Assembly (NCBI GenBank): GCA_003049485.1
Contig: PYST01000270.1
Coordinates: 1 to 55,127, forward strand
From: Ophioceras dolichostomum
Lineage: Eukaryota > Ascomycota > Sordariomycetes > Magnaporthales > Ophioceraceae
Reading direction: 5' to 3'
DNA length: 55,127 bases
Part shown: positions 48,558 to 55,127 of the stretch, one piece after another
How positions within the stretch are numbered: position 1 is the first letter of the stretch
Layout: every line of letters begins with the position of its first letter
Program-made: the position numbers and the translations under genes
Notes under the pieces: model-generated
What the model saw: the letters and a program-made list of their open reading frames with translations, nothing else
Database searches by the model: none
What the model was told of the DNA's origin: nothing

Positions 48558-50285
48558 TGAACTCCGCTGGCCATGATTGTTGGCCTGGGTCCTATTCTGG
48601 GGCTGTTCCTGGGTCTCGAGGAATGGCCGCGGGACACCACACCAACAGGGGAATAAATGGAAATCCAGTGCGGTGGCTCGATGGATAGAAAGATGCTCGG
48701 CGGCAACAGGGTTTCGACTTTCGAGGCCGTCTATTTTCTCCTTTCCTCTTTACACCGTTTCGTTTATCGCTGTACTTGAAACCCCCCTGTACACCAGCTG
48801 GGTCGATTTGTCCCTGCGAATGGACGTCTGATGGAGCCTCTGGGCGCTCGTGGGAAGAGCCGCACTGAGCCGGCCCAGGGTTTCTCAGATGTTCGATAAA
48901 ATCGAATCCTTTGGACGTTGGGTGCTGTGCAGGGGCTGGAGGGCAGCAACTTGATGAGGCACGCTTGGGCACGTACGGGGGACCTTTTTTTTATAAGGTC
49001 CTTGGAGATGGGAGTTTGCGCATTGCACGGGAAGAACTTCCGAGGCTTTGATCAACAACATGAAAGTCGTCTGGTCCCGTGCGGAAGAATAACACGGCTC
49101 GCAAGCCGCCAAATCCGTTACGTTAGTTGTGGCACTAATCGCCCTAGCCTCTTCGCGACGGTCGTTATCGAGAGACGAGGACAAAGAGAGGGAGCAGAGC
49201 AAGAAAAGAGATAAAAAAAATATTCCGCGATTCCGAAAAGAGTTTTGCAGGCTGCTGATTCGCTGATCGGGCGTGATGATTCGACCTCCGACCGAACAAC
49301 CCCTGATCGAGGACTTCGATGCTCGACAGCCCACGGACTCGAAACCTCTGCCTCCCTCAGTACCGTGTTGGGAGGCAGCTCAGAATGACGTACGGTCTTT
49401 TTTGCTTTGCCCTTTCTTCATAGCCCCTTAACTTTCGCAGCGCCGCCGCGAAGGACGCATGTGAGGTACAGAAGAGATAGAATATAGAGGACGGACTGAG
49501 AAAACTGCTGTGCTCAGGAAGAAAATAATTCCACGGATGCGGTATCATTTGAGAAAGGCAGGTGGCACGGCGGGGCGGATGTCACGAAGGACAATGAAGG
49601 ACTCAGGCAGGAATTCCGAGGATTGAGGACTGCAGTGCCCGGAACCCCGACAAATTGGGGGCGGCAGCGGCCTGGCGATGGCGGCGTTCGCACAAGTGAG
49701 GAGATTGAAGATTTTCAATCATTTTTTTCTGTACTCTCCCGATTTTTCTTAGTGGTGCGTGTTTGCTGTCATCATTGTCCAATAGCACCGAGGAAACGGC
49801 TCACCCTGGTCGTATATAGGAGATCATTAAGATGTACACTTCGGGACTGGTCTGGTATGTAAGACGCGGTACGGCTCAATATCTCCCAGCTCCCCTCCCT
49901 CGCGTCACTGGGTCAGCCGTTCGGTACGATGAGCGGGGAAGAAGGGCCAGAAAACCAGCGGGGAAACAAAACAATCATCATATGGGTGAGCGAGCAGCAT
50001 GATGATCGACGATCATGCCAACTGATCGCGAGAGAGTTCGTGCCGTTTGTGCAGTTTGTGCCGTCCCTCGACGTGCGGACGATAACAACTGGGCTTGCTT
50101 GCTACTGCGTAAAAACTTGCGCATGCTTTCTTTCCAGAGTCTGGACAGACTCCCAGGGCTGCAGATGCCATCCCTTTTTGCTTCCAAGGTTGTTGTTGGG
50201 GTCCAGGAAGACCCAAGCAAGCCCAGCCCAGCGTAGCCCAGTTCGGCGAGTCCAGCCATTAGTTGCCCACTTTTTTCTCGCTGCC

Positions 50286-50309
50286 AAAAAGAAAAAGAAA
50301 AAGAAAAAG
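50286..50309. repeat. AAAAAG hexanucleotide repeat (4 copies)
   Basis: Four perfect AAAAAG units within the probable upstream region of the PH gene. They would read as a poly-Lys run in the overlapping open frame. Confidence 0.9.
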
Positions 50310-51424
50310 GGACGGGGACCCTTGTCCGTCCTCCTTCACCCCCCTTGCCCCCCTGCACAACGCACTGGTAATTGGCACACAAGTCCTTGTTCTTGGCGTG
50401 AGAGTGGGAGAGTGGGAGGTGACCATCGCTCCCGCTTCCTCCACCCCCTTGTTTTTCCCTCCACGTCGCGAGGATCTTTCGAGCTGGAAACAGCCCGCAC
50501 CGCACCGCACCGCACGAGCAAGGGCCTTTACGGTTTCCTCCTCCCGTTGGACGGACTGCGGTTTTATATGTACAAAGTAGCTTCCCTTTCCTTTTCCGTT
50601 CGCAGCGTGTTGGCTCTAATAAAGTATAACATTCCGTCCGTCTGCGCTCTCCTCCCTGCGCGTTTCGTGATTGCTTCCTCCCTTTCCCTCTTTCCGGGTC
50701 CTGTGATGCCGACGACTGTGCCGCTTTGCTCATGCTTGTTGGGCACAATACTTCCAGACACGCCTCGCATATCCCTAACATCGTTGACTGGTCTTTTATC
50801 TGTCATCTCTCTCATCTCCGCCTCCCTCTGCCGAGTCTCCCCCATCTCCCCGTCTCCTTGAGTGTCCTCATCAACGGACATCGTTCGGCCAGATTCCGTA
50901 CGTAAAGCTCAGGTGTCAAAACCCCACCAGCCAATATCCCATCCCACATCCTCGACGCACCACACAGAAAGAAGCAAACCACTGCAGTACATTCCGTCGC
51001 ATCCCGCCTGCGCCGCTCGAGCGCGCCAATACAGTCTCGCCTTATTGTGACCCAACCATCTGGCAAAGAAAACACGCGTCGGTTTTCTTCACAATCTCTA
51101 GAATCTCCAGGCTTGCCGGCCGCGACCTGAATTGTCCAGAATGTCCATGTCGAGCAGCAGAGTTTCTCACGATCCGACATCATCTCAGATATACTACTCC
51201 AACTACGTCAACTATTAGCGACGGGAGCGCAGATTCCAGCGGGGGCCGCCCCATTTCCCTGCAGTACTCCTTTCACGGTGCTGACTGACAGCATTGAGAC
51301 TGCTGTTGTGTTCAGCGTTGGACGTTCCTTCCATATTAGTTCCCTGGGCTGGGCCGTCACCATTGCTGTCGCGCATTCGCGCATACCACACGCCACGCCG
51401 CACCAATCACGCCCATTCTAAAAC

Positions 51425-54337
51425 ATGGCTGAATCCAGTCCCACGTTAGAACTCCTCCAGAGTCAATCGCATTCGCAGACGCCATACCAGTCGCAATCGC
51501 TCGGCTCCCGGAGGCCTCGACCTCCAGACCTAAACATGCCGCATGGAGACGAGAATCGCGTCCCGCTTCGGGTCGAGGAGAAGCTGCGCAGACGAGAGTC
51601 GAGGCTGGGCCTGAGGAGCATATTCAGCCGCCAAAAAAGCACGACAGATCTCCTCTCTCCACCGCCAGCACGGGACACCCCGACCCCGTCGAGGAGCGGC
51701 GGCATACGGGCATCGCTGGCCGAGATCAGCAACTGGCCCTACGGATTCCACTCCGCCCGCTCCGAAATTGTCCTGCCCACGATCCACCAGTCGAGCCAAC
51801 CACCGCCTCTGGTCACAGCCGCGACTGCACCAGCCGCCGCCGCGCCCACCGTCGCCATGGGGCCGGGCCCCGGCCCTTCCCCTGCACCAGTCAAGTCTAA
51901 CACCCCATCCTTGATTCCAACCAAGCCGAAGTCCCATCTGAATGCTCCGGCGCCCAAGTCAAGTAGAGGCGCATTGGCGACCTGGGACCCGCCTCCACTC
52001 TTCCAGGCTTACCCACAAGCGATCCGTCATGTCGAATTGCCGGCCTGCACTCTTTCGGCTGAGGCTATCCTCCGCATGCACGGGGGCAAGGGCAGTATCT
52101 CGCTGAGGGATGGTCTCAGCTTAAGCTCCCCAAATCCAGACCTAGGCGAGGCCCAGGACAAGGCGTCGGAGAAGGTCAAGAAGAAGCATCGCCGAAACAC
52201 GTCAGCCTCATCTTTCAAAGTCGACTGGACCACCAAGATATATGTGCTCGTCACATCGGGCTACCTTCTGCAGTATTCCGGCGAGGGCTCCTTCGACCGG
52301 CTCCCCGAGAAGATCCTGCAACTCGGCAAGGACTCGGCCGCCTTTGCTAGCGATCTGATTCCCGGGAAACATTGGGTAGTGCAGGTGTCTGCCGCCATGG
52401 ATTCTGAGGGCACCGCGACCGCGGACAACCGGTCTCTCTTTTCGCGGCTGCCGTTCCGTGGGGCCGAGAAGCGGCAAGCGTCCCTCTTCCTGATGGTGTT
52501 CGAGAGTGCCGAGGAGATGGACCATTGGCTCGCTATCCTGCGCCGCGAGATCGAACATCTCGGTGGCAAGAAGAGCCTATCTGAGACGGGCCGACCGAAA
52601 ACCGACGAGGACTTCCAGCTGAGCACCCAGCCAAGCCAGCGAACTCTCGTCGTTAGGGATCCAGATCGCTTCTCCCGCATCAGCACAGGTTCCGAGCTGC
52701 AGCTGCCTTGGGAGCGGCCAGAACCGGCTCGCAGCCGGCCTGACATCCGCCTCGATACCGCTGGGTCAGACTCAACACCGGACCAGTCGTTCGACGACGT
52801 GTCCACTACCAACAGTATGGTGTCCCACGATGGACGGCAGCTCGACAGCCTCAGGGAGCGGGACTTCAACCGCTTCTCCATCATCTCGTCCGGCCAGAGG
52901 ACCATCACCACTCCGGAGGGCTCCTCACCGGCCTGCTCTCCAATACGGGACAGCTTCTCCAGCTACCTGGACGAGCCGCCGTTCTCACAGGATCCTCCTT
53001 TTCCTCCTCCTCCTCAACTTCAACCACCACCACCGCCCACTTCGCACCCAAACTTCAACAACCAGGAAGCACAGCCGAGGCCAAACGCGCAGGCCATCCT
53101 GGATCGCCGAATGTCGATGCGGACGATGAACCCCTTGCTCGACGTGCGGGTAACCTCAACTGCCCCGCCGAGGCCACTCTCCACGTTCCAGGCTACAGCC
53201 ACCACCCCAAACTTCAGTGTACCACACGCTGTCAGCAGGCGATACTCCTTGGTCAAGAGCCAAAGTCTACCCCTGGAGCCGAGTGCTCTCCCCTCCGCCC
53301 CAGCCCCGGCTTCAGTTACGGCAACCAACGTTGTGGCGGCAACTCCGAGATCCTTCACACGCCGTCCGCCCCCGCCATCTCTCGGCTTCTCTCGGCCCTT
53401 GTCCATTGTGGCCGATCAGCCCTCCCCAGTTTCACCTCACATGCATTCTACGACATCCTCCCCCAAGTCCGGTGGTAGCTGGGGCCACGACAGGCCGCAG
53501 GACTCGGGCGTGAAAGCTCCTGATACACCCTCCATCTTCGAGGCTTGGGGCCAGCGAGCGTCAGAGACGACTGCTCGAGCAGTTAAGACGTCGGCCGACG
53601 CTTCGTCCCGCAAATCCAGCGCTCATGTCGCGGCCCGCACCAGCCCTCAAGGACCTAGGCGACACGCCAGCCTCCAGACCCTTCGACCCCAGCGATCGGA
53701 CCATTTCGCGACGGAAAATCATGCATCAAAATGGCACCAGCATCCCCACCAGGAACACCGCCAACAAGACCCTCCCAGGTTCGTCCTCTCAAGCGCGTCC
53801 ACGTTACGGGTGGAGAGGTCAAGAGAGCATCTGCCGCGGTCTAAATCCTCGATGGGCTCGTACGAGCGCGAGAGGCCACGCAGCCCGACCCGCGACACAA
53901 CGAAGCCGGTCAAGACCAGGAGGTCCAGCATGTTTGCGCAGCCGACAGCGGCGGCCGAGGCATTCGGGTCCTTCCAGTCCGGCCCCGGCTTCTCCCTGCA
54001 CGTGCCTCAACATCATCAGGCTCCTCCGTCGCAGCCTGCTGCCCCGACAGAAGCGCCGACGCGACCGCTTCCGGGCCTTCCCCCGGCGCATCCCCCTCCT
54101 CCGCCGACGTCGAAGTTTCAGATCCCGATAAACCACCCCCACAAGCCCCGGAACTCCGTCTCGACGCAGCACCTCCGCGTCGCGTCAGATTCCAAGGCCC
54201 TGTCCAACCGGCGCAGCATGCCGCATCTGACAGAAGGCCCTCCGCCAGCGCCGCCGCCCACGTGCGCCCTGCCCCCGATCCCAACGCGGGTTGCCGGGCC
54301 TACCAGGGCCGCTCGCTCGCAGAGCATCCGAGTGTGA
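51425..54337 (+). CDS. Large PH-domain protein, intronless
   Basis: One uninterrupted frame of 970 residues. Seen: a low-complexity N-terminus (Ser/Gln/Pro) with RLGLRSIFSRQKSTTDLL, an Ala/Pro-rich linker, the conserved block LATWDPPPLFQAYPQAIRHV, a basic KKKHRRNTS stretch, then a pleckstrin-homology domain at about 262-380 (IYVLVTSGYLLQYSGEGSFD near its start, MDHWLAILRREIEHLGGKK at its terminal helix), and a 580-residue Pro/Ser-rich disordered tail with DPDRFSRIS and FNRFSIIS repeats and proline runs. Family knowledge: fungal proteins of this layout bind membranes through the PH domain; exact function is not known to me. An intronless 2.9-kb gene is unusual beside its neighbours. The start is the first ATG after an in-frame stop-rich leader. 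Confidence 0.9.
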   Translation: MAESSPTLELLQSQSHSQTPYQSQSLGSRRPRPPDLNMPHGDENRVPLRVEEKLRRRESRLGLRSIFSRQKSTTDLLSPPPARDTPTPSRSGGIRASLAEISNWPYGFHSARSEIVLPTIHQSSQPPPLVTAATAPAAAAPTVAMGPGPGPSPAPVKSNTPSLIPTKPKSHLNAPAPKSSRGALATWDPPPLFQAYPQAIRHVELPACTLSAEAILRMHGGKGSISLRDGLSLSSPNPDLGEAQDKASEKVKKKHRRNTSASSFKVDWTTKIYVLVTSGYLLQYSGEGSFDRLPEKILQLGKDSAAFASDLIPGKHWVVQVSAAMDSEGTATADNRSLFSRLPFRGAEKRQASLFLMVFESAEEMDHWLAILRREIEHLGGKKSLSETGRPKTDEDFQLSTQPSQRTLVVRDPDRFSRISTGSELQLPWERPEPARSRPDIRLDTAGSDSTPDQSFDDVSTTNSMVSHDGRQLDSLRERDFNRFSIISSGQRTITTPEGSSPACSPIRDSFSSYLDEPPFSQDPPFPPPPQLQPPPPPTSHPNFNNQEAQPRPNAQAILDRRMSMRTMNPLLDVRVTSTAPPRPLSTFQATATTPNFSVPHAVSRRYSLVKSQSLPLEPSALPSAPAPASVTATNVVAATPRSFTRRPPPPSLGFSRPLSIVADQPSPVSPHMHSTTSSPKSGGSWGHDRPQDSGVKAPDTPSIFEAWGQRASETTARAVKTSADASSRKSSAHVAARTSPQGPRRHASLQTLRPQRSDHFATENHASKWHQHPHQEHRQQDPPRFVLSSASTLRVERSREHLPRSKSSMGSYERERPRSPTRDTTKPVKTRRSSMFAQPTAAAEAFGSFQSGPGFSLHVPQHHQAPPSQPAAPTEAPTRPLPGLPPAHPPPPPTSKFQIPINHPHKPRNSVSTQHLRVASDSKALSNRRSMPHLTEGPPPAPPPTCALPPIPTRVAGPTRAARSQSIRV

Positions 54338-55127
54338 TAGATGGTGTGATCGAGGCTACTAAAACCTCATACCGCACTTTTTCCTCTCACTCCCGTCACT
54401 CACTTACTACCGTATCTATTCTATACGCTCCTATTCCTTTTGTCAAACCGATTCTGTCAAAGCGTGTTTCATGGTCCACCGCCTCCATGGTCCCAGTCCA
54501 ACTAGGGAGGGGAATGACGGACGGTCAAGGCGTTTTTGGAGGAGGGAGGGAAATAGAGAGACATGGACCTCCTTAGACCTGAGAGCTATATCGCTTTTAT
54601 GCGCCTTGTTTCGTTTCCTTTTGCTCCTTTTTTTCTTCTGCTTTTTGTTGGGATAACGCGTCGAAGAAAGGGACTGATGGAAATGATCATGATATCCACG
54701 TGTATACCACCTGGGAAGAAGTAGGTTTCTCTTCCGCCGCCCCCTGTGTTCGGGCTTGTATTCTAGTTTCCACTATGTTAATAACATGTACGCATCTCGT
54801 CTTGAGTGTGAGTGAGTGGGTGACCCCTTTCTGTAGGCTTTTGGGTTGGGGCGAAGTGATATCGGGTTTGTTCAAGAGGGTGAGGAACTAGGAAGAAGAA
54901 ATAAAATAAAATGAAAGAAAACAAAAAGTAGAAGAATTCATATAAACAGACCTGAAAATCATGTCTACACACCAAAGCGGCTGATGAGTTGAAAAAGAGC
55001 TACATCTGGATCAAAACCGGTCTGATTGAGGTTGATACTTACTTCTGGGGATCTATTTTCGATCAAAATCCCAGGCCCCCAACAGGGCCTGGGGACGGCT
55101 GATTAGGAAAAACGGTTGATTAGGAAA
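54338..55127. other. 3' flank of the PH gene to the window end
   Basis: T- and A-rich 3' UTR-like sequence with no exon. The last 30 bases contain two copies of TTGATTAGGAAA/CTGATTAGGAAA, which may begin a repeat continuing outside the window. Confidence 0.5.

Larger units (their letters stand above)
44679..51424. other. 6.7-kb gene-poor region between the coiled-coil and PH genes
   Basis: Divergent spacing, so both promoters lie here. No convincing gene. It holds a 14-nt palindrome at 45365, several minisatellites, two overlapping long frames at 47440-48346, and a sense/antisense pair of long frames at 49929-50861. CT-rich sequence from about 50800 upward fits the leader of the PH gene. Confidence 0.5.

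Overview
The window looks like nuclear DNA of a filamentous ascomycete, most likely a Sordariomycete. Genes are split by short introns (mostly 58-160 nt, GT..AG). There is a fungal Zn2Cys6 regulator, a GH76 cell-wall mannanase, a fungal-type CUE protein and a phocein-type MOB3 with a long acidic tail. Low-complexity (CAG/CTG, GA, CTTGTT) tracts are common. The order-level assignment is inference; no rRNA, tRNA, CRISPR or intact transposon was found. Exon borders were read by eye from splice sites and checked by codon phase; every spliced model given keeps phase throughout.

Layout. 0-8 kb: three minus-strand housekeeping genes: cue1 (ERAD ubiquitination anchor), not2 (CCR4-NOT subunit, seven exons) and zng1 (CobW-type zinc-chaperone GTPase). 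8.1-10 kb: mob3 (phocein, STRIPAK partner) on plus, divergent from zng1. 10-13.8 kb: gene-free convergent interval holding a 123-nt GA microsatellite. 13.8-17.1 kb: a Zn2Cys6 transcription factor on minus, followed by a 9.4-kb nearly gene-free region upstream of it. 26.6-28.2 kb: a membrane-anchored MOSC (mARC-like) protein. 28.9-32.8 kb: smc2 (condensin), divergent from the mitochondrial DEAD-box helicase mss116 (33.4-35.6 kb). 36.3-37.1 kb: a small secreted, probably GPI-anchored protein. 40.7-42.1 kb: a GH76 alpha-1,6-mannanase. 42.4-44.7 kb: a possible 85-residue membrane protein and a coiled-coil protein. 44.7-51.4 kb: a second long gene-poor stretch. 51.4-54.3 kb: a large intronless PH-domain protein.

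The genes do not form an operon or a metabolic cluster; this is an ordinary core-genome segment in which the regulator and the coiled-coil/PH pair sit beside unusually large intergenic spaces. I found no clear new system. The most interesting observations are about gene structure: a 12-nt microexon behind a GC-AG intron that encodes an invariant CobW motif, an open candidate exon inside a NOT2 intron, and a dispersed CCTAGGTACC-type element that sits in several introns and supplies the 3' splice site of two of them.
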